Assembly (NCBI GenBank): GCA_037577475.1
Contig: CM075193.1
Location: 6,770,685-6,834,684, forward strand
Length of the DNA stretch: 64,000 bases
Direction: 5' to 3'
From: Chaunax sp. Z400
Lineage: Eukaryota; Chordata; Actinopteri; Lophiiformes; Chaunacidae
Positions 27,201 to 38,640 of this stretch are shown piece after piece. The notes below the pieces were generated by a model. That model did no database searches. It worked only from the letters and a program-made list of their open reading frames with translations, and was not told where the DNA came from. The position numbers were made by a program, and so were the translations under genes. Within the stretch, counting starts at the first letter, position 1, and each line of letters begins with the position of its first letter.

Positions 27201-30200
27201 GGAAATCATGACTCCTTAAAACCCATCCTGGGCTAATCCCGGCGAGAAACCAAACAACGTAAAACAATCTTCAAAAATAAGCATCTTCTAAAGCTCTTCA
27301 TCTCAACTATCATTTTTTTTCTTCCTCAGTTGAACTTAAATAACTGAATCTGCTCACAAGCAGTCTTGAAGAATAAAGGTTCCCTTAAAAAAAAACAGAT
27401 CTGCAAGAGTTTATTAAAAATATCATTATATATGCTAATACACTGCAAAACAAAAGTAGCTAAAATGTAAGAAATAAACACTGAATTTGTGGAGAAAATG
27501 GCTTAATACTGGTGAATGTATCTGTCTATGCAACTGGATGATTTCACTTGTAAGAAATCTTGAAATAAGTTGGTTCAGCCTAGAAATAAGGTCAATAATA
27601 ACTAGCAAATAACTTTAAGATAACTAAGATAATTATCTCATGTTTCCATATCCAAGATTTTAAATCTTGGCAAGTACAGAGCAATTTGCAGCGTAGTTAA
27701 AAACTTCTCTTTTATAAAAGCTATAACGCTGCTGCGTATTGGATGAAACGAGATGAACCTTGTGTATTAGAGTGTGGTGTGCTGCTGCCCATGATGTGGT
27801 GGCCACTGAAGGAGTAGAAAATCACTCTAGCAGCAAACAGAAGCCTTTAGGACTTGAGGGCCTGTAGACGTAGTGGAGCTGAGAGGAGCTCTTATCCACA
27901 GCCTCTCGATCCTCACTATCAGCTTATCCCAGTGGGGGTGTGTCTGATAACACAGCCGTGCTGATAACAGTAGGCCACGTCCTGCACTACTCTGGACCAT
28001 GCTAGCACTGTTAGCTACCTCATTACTCCACTGCCAATTGGCCTATCACAAGTCTGTCACCAGCCCAGTGGCGCTTTACCAGCTATGAAGCCCCAGCAAT
28101 CACTACAGTCTTATGGCAAACAAGGGAATCATCACAGACGCCAATGCACAGGAGCCAGACCCTCCGTTTGGTATGTTGAAAAGACAGGACAGTTTTTCAC
28201 AGAATAGACTGGTCAAAAACACTGAATGCAGTTTGAGAGTCTGTGCATAAAGATTATCACGACAAACAATGAAACGAGTCCAGTGCATGAGAATTTGGAC
28301 AGAGTGGCTGATGTTTCTCTCTAGCCAGCAGGCTTCCTTTCTTTATCACAAAGCAATATTTCACCTTCTTCTTAATCTTAAGTCTGAACCCATATGTATG
28401 TTTTCCTAAAGCATACCATGGGTTTTAATAATGATAAATGTCTGCACAGAAGCTCCTCTCTTTGCAGCGGGTTTTAAATTAGAAACACCATGACTGATCT
28501 CTAAAAGTCAAAGCCAATCCAAACATTTAACTCTGAGATAAATTGAAGGTTTGCTACACTTGCTGAAATGAATGGCACCAGCCACATTCATATTTAGGGT
28601 GTATGGTACCGCTTAATTTTCTCATCGTGTGCTTTCTGCTCAGGCTTTCAACGTATTCATTGGGGGGGGAAATGTAATTAATGGTGTATTAACAAAAACT
28701 ATTCTAACACTAGAACAATCAGCCTAAGAGAAGAAAAAAAGGAAGCACCCTTAATGAAAATGTGCATACAGCCATTCAGATACAAACATGTGTCACAGTT
28801 CAAGTACTAATATTTTCTGCCTCACCTGGTTCCTCCAAAGAGGATGATTCGATCTCCAACCATACAACAGCACTGCCGTCTCCGCGGACATGGGCCTTTC
28901 CCCTTGGGTTCTATCTTCTCCCAGGAAAAGGCTTCTACAAAGCAAAAATAAAACTGAGCAAACAATATTCAGACATCATAATGGAAAAAATAGACACACA
29001 TATCCTCAGCTGACTTCTTTTGAGAGGGAAGACTTTCCATTAATTATACATTATACATAAATAATTACAGTCTTGCTTTTAACAGCTCAACAGAAGGAAT
29101 TTTAGCACAGCAAATTTTTAATCAGTGGTCACTTGTGTTAAGTGCTACCTAGTGTGTCTGCAGTTCATTCCGCCTCCTGCTATATTGAACCACAAACACA
29201 CAGCCCAGGGAACAGGGAGGCAAAAGGGGCGATGAAAGCATGAAGACAAAAACGTAACCTTAATCTGAACACAGAAAACTTTACATTTCAGACATAAATC
29301 CTCTCTTCTGCCCTGCTGAAGTCTAATATGACTGACGACATTGAAGCTCTCTCTCTCTTGTTCTATTTAAGGACAGACTGTGTTGTCTCACACTCTCAAA
29401 GTGAATGGCAGCATTGTTGCATCTCTATAGCAACAGGCCATTCAGAATCGGTTGGATAATTGGGATTATAATTATGGTGCTGCCATCTAGTGGACAGCAA
29501 AGTGCATGTTTAAAATATTAACTGTAGATCTCAAGTACTTCATCCATTAATATCCTGTGAGGTCCTGAAAATCGGAAAGGATCAAGATTGGTAGGGCTAT
29601 ACTGACTGTTAGTCAGTTACTTATATGTAATATCATATCATAAAAACAAGGAGGAACAGGGAGAAAATAGGCAATGTTTAATTTAAATTACAAAGGAATT
29701 GGACTAGCATTATGTGATGATTTCAAAACTCTTATTTCTTCCATAATATGAAGGTAATCCGTGTATATTGCTACTTTAACACCATATAGGACACCAAATT
29801 GATGATGACTGTGTTGATACCGCTACAACAACGCTATGTTTGGAACAAGAGTACAAAGGTTTCTTCAGGAAAAACATTTTTAACAAGCTTGAGAATCAAT
29901 CTGGCAAAATTTCTAAGAACCGAAAAAGCCTCCAGAGATTTTATTGTCTATTTTCATCTGTGTGTTTCTGCAACAACAAAAAAGATGAGGCATCTGTGTT
30001 TTGCACTTGCAATAGTGAACAGGGAGCAGCCAGCCATCATCACAAGACTGAAATGGATACAATAAAGGAGAGGATTGTCTACATGGCTCCCTACAGAAGA
30101 ACGAGGAGAAAAGTGGATCCGAACGAATTAGCAGTGCCAGTGGTGCATTTCCTCTTTCGGATGTAAGCAAAAAGAAAGAATAACACAATTTGGAACAGTG

Positions 30201-33200
30201 TTTTACAGCAGTATTATTTAGTCTGACAAATATAAATGGTGAATAACCTGGATTGAATTTCCAGAGGTCGTTGAAGTGCCGGTCCAGACGGGCATTATAT
30301 CCTCCAAATATGTACAGCTCTCCGTTGTAGGAAACTAAACACAAAAGGTAAATACAAAATGAAGCAATTTCATGGTCTGCCATCCAGATCAATGACATCT
30401 GCAAGTCAGCGAATGAACCACGTGAACCAGTTCTATTAGCTGGATCTGTAAACTAGACAATATGGGTAAAGAAATGCAGAGGAAAAAAACACTTTTTATA
30501 CTCTATAAATAATAAAACTCTACGTTTTATTTAACTATTCAAACTAAGAGAACAATGTTAGTTTAACGCCAGATCATTAGATGCGATTACGTTCCGTATG
30601 ATGTTATTGTGACATCAAAAAGCTCATATTGAGCTATCATTTCTCATCTCTAATTTACAACCCCGTTTCAAAAAAAGTTGGGACGTTGTGTAAAATGTAA
30701 ATAGAAATGGAATGTGATGATTTGCAAAACATTGCAGGCCTGTATTTAATTGAAAATAGCACAAAGACAACATATGAAATGCTGATAAAGCATAAGGCCT
30801 TTCAGCAAGACAATGTCAAACCACATTCTGCACGTATTACAACAGCATGGCTCCGCAGTAAAGGAGTCCGGGTGCTAAACTGACCTGCCTGCAGTCCCGA
30901 CTTGTCACCCATTGAAAATGTTTGGTTCATTATGAAACGTAAAAACAGGACAAAGGAGACCCCGAACCCTTGAGCAGCTGAAATCCTACATCAGCCAAGA
31001 ACAGGAAAACATTCTTCTTTTAAAATGACAGCAACTGGTCTCCTCAGTTCCCAAACGCTTACAGTGTTGTTGTTGTTAAAAGAAGAAGAGATGCAACACA
31101 GTGGAAAACATGACCTTATCCCAACTTTTCTGAAAAGTGTTACTGCAATCAAATTCTAAATGAGGATATAATTTACTTAAACAATTAAACTTTTCTGTTT
31201 CAACATTTGAAACGTTCTATTTGTGCTATTTTAAACAACACATGGGGTTTCAACGATTTGCAAATCATTGCATACTGTTTTTATTTATAATTTACACAGC
31301 GTCCCAACTTTTTTTGGAAACAAGTTTCTAAGTGTGGTTTGAATCCTCATCTTATCCAAGAATACTCCTGATAAAATATCTTTTAGAATAATGTTCTTCT
31401 ACAACACAATGTAAGCATTAAAAGCGATCATCACAAATCAGTTCGTCGCACTGACGCTATAGGTGTGTGTGTGTGTGTGTGTGTGTTTGTGTCTCACAGG
31501 CCGAATGACTCCTGCGTCCCTCTGGCAGCAGCTGTGTTGACGGGGTGCTCAGCCAGCAGTTGGTCTCCGTGTCGAACACTCTGATCTTGTTGCAGTAGAT
31601 TTCATTGTTGGAGTGAAAGGGACCAAAGCGGTCTGCTCGCCCTCCAAACACAAACATCTTTGTCCCGATGATGGTGGCTGAGTGGAAGTCCCTCCATCGT
31701 GCTGGAGTGCTCTGTGAAGAGAAGACCAGCAGATGATACTTTCACACTCCATAAGGTGTCAGTAGGGAGACAGAACATAAAACTGTCTGCTCAGGACATA
31801 AAGCATGGATGCTCAAATGTAACCTACTTACTATATATTTGTTCTTGCGTAACCTAAATTACACAACATGAACTAGTTTAGAGCAAAACTCTCGTATTGT
31901 CCACACGCTGTCTGTGCTCTTCATAACTCTGCGTGTAAACTTAATCTTCACACTGGCAAAGATGAGGCTTCAAAACCAACAACTTTAGGTAATCAGTGTC
32001 ATCTATTGGACCCAGTATAAGTAGAAATGTGCAGTATAGAGATGCACCAATCTACTTTTTTTCAGCTCCGATCTGATTCTGATACCTGAATACTACCAAT
32101 ATCATCTACTACTATCATATTATTATTGCTGTTATTCTTGTTCTTCTTGTTAGTGGTGGATTATGTGTGAGGTTACGAAAGAATGACGCTCAACTTGTTT
32201 GGTGAAGATGTTGTCCGGCTGTGTTTGGGGTCATTTCCTGTCAGTTGCTCTTCCTCTCTTTCAGGCTCTGCAGTGCTGCAGGGTTTGGAGTTAGAATGCT
32301 GCTTTTATGTTCTGTTTTCACGAAAACAGTGGTATTTGTCCAGAAGGTAATCTTGTCTCTGAGCAGTGACCCTGTTATTCAAGTCGCCATCAAAGACGTC
32401 CCACTTAGTGCACGACAAGATGCCTTTGAGTTGTATAATGACGTCCTCTGACCAATGTAGGACTGTGGCTTGTGACATTTTAGACTTCCTCTTTGAATAT
32501 TATTGTCTTAATAATAGTTTTTTTTAAAAGGGGGGGAGGGGGATTAAGGATAAGAGATTTGTGGATAACAACAATAAAAGAGCATGGAAGGACGTTCAGT
32601 GTAGAATTCATCATTATTAATTTATCACAAAGCCTCTGAGAGGGATACAATTGCACTGCATACCTCAAATGAACGGCAAGACAATTTACTTCTTGCCACC
32701 TCTCGCAAGCATTTTTCAGAGGTATTAGCGTGTGAAACATTGGCGACCCCAGAGTTAACTTCTATTGTGTCCACTATGACATGATTTTTGTCATCAGTCA
32801 TTTTCCTGTAGTGAGACAGACATGTGCACGCAGCTTAGCTGGCAAAGCGCAGCTTCAGTGATACACTATGCAGTTTATTTTTAGATAATGTTGTACCGGA
32901 CATCACATTTATTTTTCACATTCCCGAACGGGCAACTACACGAGACATTCCACTTGCCCCAACGCAGTTTCCTTGCCCCGGGAAAATGGACAAGCATTAA
33001 TGTCAAGCCCTGCAATGTAGAGTTAGCATCGTCAGCTATACCAGCTCTGCTGGTGTTAGCACAAGCTGAATATGAAAACATCAGACTATGGAATTTGGGT
33101 TAGTGCGTGATTCTGTGACATTAGTCTGATATCCGATGAGTAAATTACATCAGGATCACGACCCAATACTGATACTGGATCAGATACAGTAATAGGGACA

Positions 33201-36200
33201 CTATAACATTAATAATGAACCAATCTCAGCACAATGATGCACCTGATACTGTCTGTGGTTACTGCAGAACCATGAATAAAAAATAAATAAACAACAGTGA
33301 ATAGCGAACTGTCTCCACTTTGCCTGAAGGAAAGGTTCCACACCCTTTGCATTTAGCTGGCCTGTAGCCATGGTAAAGCCTTTCACACGCCCTCTTCTCT
33401 AGAATGCATTAACATTGTTTTCCACAAATCGTGTGCAAGAAAGCAGGCTTTGTGATGTGTGTAATAAATAGACCATTGGTAGAAATCGTGTTCAGAAAAT
33501 TATACAAAATATTAAACTACACCAATAATACTAGATTAAAAAGGAACAACTGAATAAAAATTACAGGGAAAGTAAATCTTTAGGTGAAAAAAAAAGACTC
33601 TGTATGTAAATTAGTGGATTAACAAAGAAAACAGAAAACAGGTTTTCAGTAAAGGCACAACACATAGTTTTGATTCCCAATACATTGTCTGAGAACATTC
33701 CATCCCAAGCTCAACTAAATCTGTAAGCACCACACTCTAATCTCCTTGGAGACTAAATGTGATCAGACCAGACCTAAAAACAATGGTGGAGTAAGTTGCT
33801 CCTCCAACAGTCATTGTTCACCCTTTGGGACTGGTGTTTACATTGAAAATATACTTTAGCATGTTGAATGCATACAAACACAAAAGGCATTTCCTAAAAC
33901 AGGAGTGTGTATAATCCTCTATGAGGCCTTCGCACTTGGCCACCTACTGAGCTGCATTACGTTGCAGTGACTTTGTGGTTTGGTTTGTCTAGCAGTACTG
34001 CCAACCCCTGTAATCACCACTGGTTTGTGGATCTCCAGCAGTGCTTTAAATTCAACTGAGCATGATGTCAGTCCATTCTATCTTTGTGTTCTGTTGAGTG
34101 ACAGCTTTGTGTCCACTTTGATTTGATTTGGAGTTTGAACGCTGAAGCAAGATACAGCAACACTGTTTGTACAAGAATAAATTAAAAAAAATAAAATAAA
34201 TCATTAATATTTGGTGGTTTTGACTCACTCTGGCATTAATCAATGACCAAACCATGGTGGTAGTGTCCAGCTTGTGGATGTCATTGGAGAAGCAATCCGC
34301 CTAAAAAAAACAGTAGTGGAGATGACATGAATATTTTATGGTGCAACAAGTTAATCCCACAGTGAAGAGTGATGAAGACTCACCAGCTGCTCATATCCTC
34401 CAAATATATACATTGCCTTCCTCAGGGCACAGGCTGAGTGGCCATCCCTCGCCCCAGGAACTGTCCCTGAAATCTTGGGTGTGAACCATCTGTGGGTGTC
34501 TAAGAAGGAGATACAGTTTGTATTAACGCTCCTCCTGTGATTGACCTGTCATCTCATTTTACAACACTTAAAATACTTCTGTCACGTGCAATGGAAAATC
34601 ATCACACATGGAAGCAGGTGTTAAAGCTCCCAGATGTACGAGTTTTCTCTCCATTTCGTATCACAACCAGTGCATCACAAAAGAAACACAGCCTGAAACT
34701 AACACTTAACAGCATGAGTTAGATGCAAGTCTATACTTACTGATATCAAAAGCATAAAGCACATTACAGGCCCCCTCTGTGTCGTTGCGCCCACCCCAGA
34801 GGTAGATAACGTCATCCAGCAGCACAGCTGTGTGACCATAGCGCATATATGGGACTTCACGGGCACGTTCATGTCCTCCTGTCCTCACTGGAGGCAACTT
34901 CATCCAGCGCAAAGACACTAAGGTTCGAAACAGTCAAAAAAGAGTATATCAATTTAATACAGTGAAAAACTTCAGTACATCTTGTTCTATGCTTGTGTTT
35001 GTTTTATGAATGGCAACCTTGTAAACACAGTAACTTTTTGCCTGAAGAAATTATAAGAAAATATACTGATAAAAAAGTGCTAAATTTAAGTCTACAAAAA
35101 CAAAGGAAATGTTGATTTTCTGATAGTCGGTTCAAGATATGTTAAAAAAAAAAATCAAAAGCAGCAGTTACCATTTGTGAAACTCGGAGATCTACAAGAT
35201 TTCAATTTGAAACTCAAAATAAAAGGTCTGGTCACACCTGCCTTACATGCCTGCACTTCTTTTGACCTACTGTATAGAACGACATCTGGATATAGTTCAG
35301 ACTGTTTCTTTGCAAGTTCACTTTTACTTTGAAAGGTGCAGAGAGAAGGTGAAAAGCGTCTGAAAGGACAGACAAGTAAAGAACAGAGAACTTTAAAAGA
35401 CAGCTGGCTCCGCTGTAAAATAGACATCAAAGAGAAGAGAGACACAAAAGAAACAATAAGATAAAACACTGAAACAATGGCCACATTTCCATTTCAATCA
35501 GCCAAAGACATCTGTTTGGTTCCACAGATCGTTTCATGCTGCAGCAACAGTAGGTAGGCGCAAACTACTCGAACAGGTTGTAAAAGTCTTAAGCAGGTGG
35601 CTGACTACATACAAAGAGGAAAAAATATACATAAAACAGGTTACGAGGAAGAGAGGGGGGCAGTTTTATAGAAGTCAAAGCAGCATATATGTAAAGAATG
35701 CTGTGTTTGTGAGATAGCAATGGAAATACATCAGAAAACAAACCACAACAGAAAACCTGTTTTTTTTAGAATTGCCAGCAGTAATGAGTTACTATTAAAA
35801 CGGTGAAGGTTCAACAAATTCCGAGGTCAGCCCTTATCCTTAATCGGTCTTTTCAAATACAAATATTTTCCTTCTTCATTACAGAAAAAACAGAGCATTT
35901 AATGACCTTTCACACATTTAGGAAACAAACAGAAGCCTACAGTAGATAGGCATGAATGTCATCCTTTTAAATACATATACATGCAATATACTGGGATTCC
36001 GGTGCAGTCCTGGTGTAAAATTCCACAGACTTTTGTTGATAAGCCAGAGGGCTCTTGAGAACTAATGCTGAGTATAATATTGCTAAATGGATGAACAACT
36101 AAGTTCCATAAACAACTGAAGCCTATTTTAATGTTTTCCCCCCAAAAAAAAGAAAAAAAAGAAAAAAATACAACCAATGGGATCCCTAAATACAGACGTA

Positions 36201-36368
36201 TATTCAGCACCTACCTGTGTTGAAGACATGCACATCAATCTGGCGGAGTGTCTCATAGTCCTCCCCGGAGCAGTAGCCTCCAAAGGAGTACACCTTGTGC
36301 CCCACCGCCACAGCAGCATGGTTGACTCTCCGCGGCCCTCCTTCTAGGTGCACAGACCAGCGCAACAT
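15252..36368 (-). CDS. klhdc3: Kelch domain-containing protein 3, CUL2 E3 ligase substrate receptor
   Basis: Ten coding exons join in phase: 36368-36215, 34917-34741, 34499-34384, 34300-34229, 31711-31498, 30334-30248, 28934-28826, 18460-18387, 17756-17678 and 15318-15252. They give 382 aa, the length I recall for human KLHDC3. The start reads MLRWSVHLEGGPRRVNHAA. Six kelch blades follow (GGYCSGEDYETLRQIDV, GGRNDTEGACNVLYAFD, GGYEQLADCFSNDIHKLD, GGRADRFGPFHSNNEIY, GGYNARLDRHFNDLWKF, GGTSPCPEQG). A conserved tail holds PSLKTLCKIAVIESN and ends SRPIFSSHG. KLHDC3 joins CUL2-RBX1-elongin BC and selects proteins with C-terminal degrons ending in glycine. Every intron is GT-AG, though the exon at 30334-30248 has a weak donor (GTTATT). 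The 10.4-kb intron between 28826 and 18460 is unusually long. I am sure of the family; the 66-base coding end was placed by the WEL..MTTNSNISRPI motif. Confidence 0.95.
15319..17677. other. klhdc3 last intron
   Basis: About 2.4 kb between the PHDI exon and the terminal WEL exon. I see A-rich runs and chance frames only. Confidence 0.45.
19842..20060. mobile_element. fragments of fish interspersed repeats
   Basis: The segment 19842-19862 (GGCTGGAGCCTATCCCAGCTG) matches the 3' part of the SINE-like repeat also seen at 44455-44790. It runs into a GGAAAACGACCTGCAGAAAAG and GGCGAGTCGAGTCGAG segment that resembles non-autonomous hAT-type repeats of fish. Boundaries are not defined. Confidence 0.4.
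27441..27693. mobile_element. small MITE-like element with CACTGCAAAA ends
   Basis: It starts CACTGCAAAAC and ends AATTTGCAGCG, an imperfect inverted pair. Between them is AT-rich sequence with repeated CTTGAAATAAG, TAGAAATAAG and AACTAGCAAATAAC-like units, the style of common non-autonomous DNA repeats in fish. No clear target duplication was found. Confidence 0.45.
30659..31331 (+). mobile_element. degenerate Tc1/mariner-superfamily element with ~70-bp inverted ends
   Basis: The left end (AAAAAAAGTTGGGACGTTGT, ATTTGCAAAACATT) is mirrored at the right end (ATTTGCAAATCATTG, AGCGTCCCAACTTTTTTTGG). Inside, a broken transposase reads ITTAWLRSKGVRVLN, a stop, then PACSPDLSPIENVW and, after frameshifts, a C-terminal part. 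The SPDLSPIENVW motif is the DDE core of an IS630/mariner-type transposase. The copy is short, lacks its 5' coding half, and sits in a klhdc3 intron opposite to the gene. Confidence 0.8.
31464..31486. repeat. GT microsatellite beside a klhdc3 splice donor
   Basis: A short (GT)n run lies about 10 bases inside the intron, next to the donor at 31498/31497. Confidence 0.85.
32035..33205. mobile_element. putative hAT-like non-autonomous element
   Basis: The left part reads GAGATGCACCAATCTACTTT then GATCTGATTCTGATACCTGA. The right part, reverse complemented, reads CTGTATCTGATCCAGTATCA. This start and the mirrored CTGATAC words match a common fish hAT-type repeat pattern. The terminal repeats are diverged and I could not fix the target duplication. 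Confidence 0.4.
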
Positions 36369-36391
36369 TCCACGCGCAAGCACCTCTGTGA
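36369..36391 (-). other. klhdc3: 5' UTR part of klhdc3 exon 2
   Basis: On the minus strand, an acceptor GGACTTGCAG precedes 36391, leaving 23 untranslated bases before the klhdc3 start codon. Confidence 0.5.
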
Positions 36392-38125
36392 CTGCAAGTC
36401 CTTAGACCATCACTTTGCTGTCTGCTTGGATCCCATCAAGCAACACCACTGAAACCTGTGATCACAGCAACAAGAGGCAGAGCACTCTGCTTATGAGTGC
36501 ACTGGGGCAACGTGGGAGTGGCAGTCGAGTAGAGCAGAGGGGGGGATTGTTTGTCCTCTTGGCCAAGAGTTGCTCAGCCTCTCTGACAGGCTGACGAGCG
36601 CCCATATTATCTAAGCTGGGAGAGTATTTTAAGAAGTGATCTACACCTACCACTCCTCTGTCTTTATAATCAATCTCATTCCTGTGCCATCCCACGACAC
36701 TACAAGAGTAGAGTAAATATAGAAAAATATAAATAAACGCACCACTCTTGGATAATACCATATCAATTAAACTGTTATATCAATTTCATCACCCACGATC
36801 TGCTTCAGTGATGTTTTATCAACTAATGCATTTCTACAGGGAGTGTGTTTTTGTACTATTTAAAATAGACAACTGAAACGTCCATTTAATTATCTTGGGA
36901 GTTGGGTCAACATGACTCTACAGTCAAGCAGATCTAAATTGTTGAATGAAAACAAATCACACCACAACATAAGCTCTGTAAAATCAGGGTGAGGGTTAGA
37001 GTATTGTTGGATTTGGATTACAAGATGCCCAGTGCAGTTTAATGGCAATTTTGCAATCCAACAACACTTCCAGTCACAGTTCTCAACTCTACAAAACTCA
37101 CAAACAGAAAAAAAAAGTCCTGATCAACAGGTTCATATTCATTAACTACCTTTATGTCTAGCAGAAAAAGACAACAATTAAAAAAATAATATATATATAT
37201 TAAACCAGCTCTTGCAAGAGCATTATATTCTGACCTCCAACATTTGATTGCTCTTAAAAATAAACCCTCAGTAGACCATTTGACCTTTCTATTTCAAGAC
37301 CACACGTCTCTGCGGAGCAACGTAGGCCATATCAGGACAACAGGCAAATTTGAAACTCATCTTGAGTCATTATTACCATAGTTCTGGAGCACATTGCAAG
37401 AGCTGCCACTTCGCATACAATAAATAGTTACAATGTGAAGGGAACAAGTTTTCCGGCATTTTCTTGAGCAAAGGTAACAACAATTAACTACCATCTGAGA
37501 ACAAGGACGCCGTTGCGAGGCGGTGGGAAACCGTTTTAACACACTCCTGACCCCAGATAACTTCTGTTTTTGACGTTGATATAAGATGACTAGCATGGTA
37601 GCCCGGCATCTTAAAACGACCACAAATGCTTCGTAGATTATGGGACTCGTATTAAAATAGATGCACACTGCTGCTAATGTCTCGGTTGTTTTTTTTTATA
37701 CTGTGCAATGCACAGATTGTTGTTTCAGTAAACCAGATTAGACCAGGTGACATTGAGCTGCAACACCATTTACATTATAGTCAACGCCTCGTACACTAGC
37801 TAGCCAATGTTAGCTATCGTTCATTCATAGCACACGTCTGTACGGACAACAACTAACCAGTTGGGTAGCTTGTTAGCATGCAACAGCAGTTGTGTAACGA
37901 TGACAGTGTACACCAATAAAGCTATTTGTAACCAATGTCGGGAAGAAGCATTTACTAGCTAGGCTAAAGCTAATCTGTGGAAGATACCTTATTTGTTTGT
38001 TAACTGGCTAATGTGAAGATAATACAATCGAGCGGCGAGAGTTAACACAGTAGCGGCTGTTTTCGACCTTAACAAAGTAATGAACTGGTTAGTTGAGAGT
38101 TATATCAACAGAGGAGTGTAGTTAC

Positions 38126-38230
38126 CTTCAGGTCTAGCCGGTTGTTGTTGTTAACTGGTGTTTTGAACCCCTTACGACTCCCTCCTGACGTGTTGAAAGC
38201 GAAGCGCTCACTAGCTCCTCCTATCGGCTG
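38126..38230 (-). promoter_or_regulatory. klhdc3: klhdc3 non-coding first exon and promoter region
   Basis: A good donor (CTGAAG|GTAACT at 38126/38125) ends a presumed untranslated first exon. About 1.7 kb of intron follows before the coding exon. The sequence upstream (38150-38240) is locally rich in CG dinucleotides with no TATA box, as expected for a housekeeping gene. The transcription start is not fixed. Confidence 0.5.
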
Positions 38231-38289
38231 TCGTCATCCTGGACATAACGTTTATTCATCTTCACTCTTACAGAATTTGTATGTAGGCG

Positions 38290-38640
38290 CTATCTTGGTG
38301 TTAAATTGTCAGAAAAATGGTCCCTATATGGGATTGTCCCCGCATTCCACAATGGCCCAATGTCAATTACCCAAAAAAGTTTCGTGCACGATTACACTGG
38401 TTGTTAGTTGGGCCCCAGCTGGGACCACATTCAAGACCCATCTTGGCCCCCGCTTCAGTTTCTACATGGGCCCTATGGGGGCTGAAATCTGGTTTACAAA
38501 TGGGATTTGTCCATGGGTTTCATAAAGGGCTCATGCCAAATGCACATGGATTTCAAGCAGAATTGCAATGGGTGGTATCATTGGCCCATCTGGGTATTAT
38601 GCATAAAATCAATCTGGGACCCATTTCTATACTCTGAGTG
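38290..38640. repeat. degenerate GGGCCC/ATGGG-unit repeat
   Basis: Dense short units such as TGGGCCCCAGCTGGGACCA, CATGGGCCCTATGGGGGCTG, GTCCATGGGTTTCATAAAGGG, TTGGCCCATCTGGG and CTGGGACCCATTTC recur irregularly and are partly self-complementary. The two plus-strand frames across it are translations of this repeat, not genes. Confidence 0.6.

Larger units (their letters stand above)
18461..28825. other. 10.4-kb klhdc3 intron
   Basis: This intron holds short repeat pieces (19842-20060 and 27441-27693) and microsatellites (a GA run near 24766-24790 and an ATC run near 24991-25010). It also holds a 192-codon minus-strand frame at 23826-23248 that I cannot assign. No second gene is supported. Confidence 0.5.

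Noticed and set aside
31457..31657. 66-codon ORF as a separate gene
   Set aside because: It is klhdc3 exon sequence read through its donor into the GT microsatellite.
38142..38637. Two plus-strand frames over 100 codons
   Set aside because: They translate a degenerate GGGCCC/ATGGG repeat and have repetitive, low-information composition.
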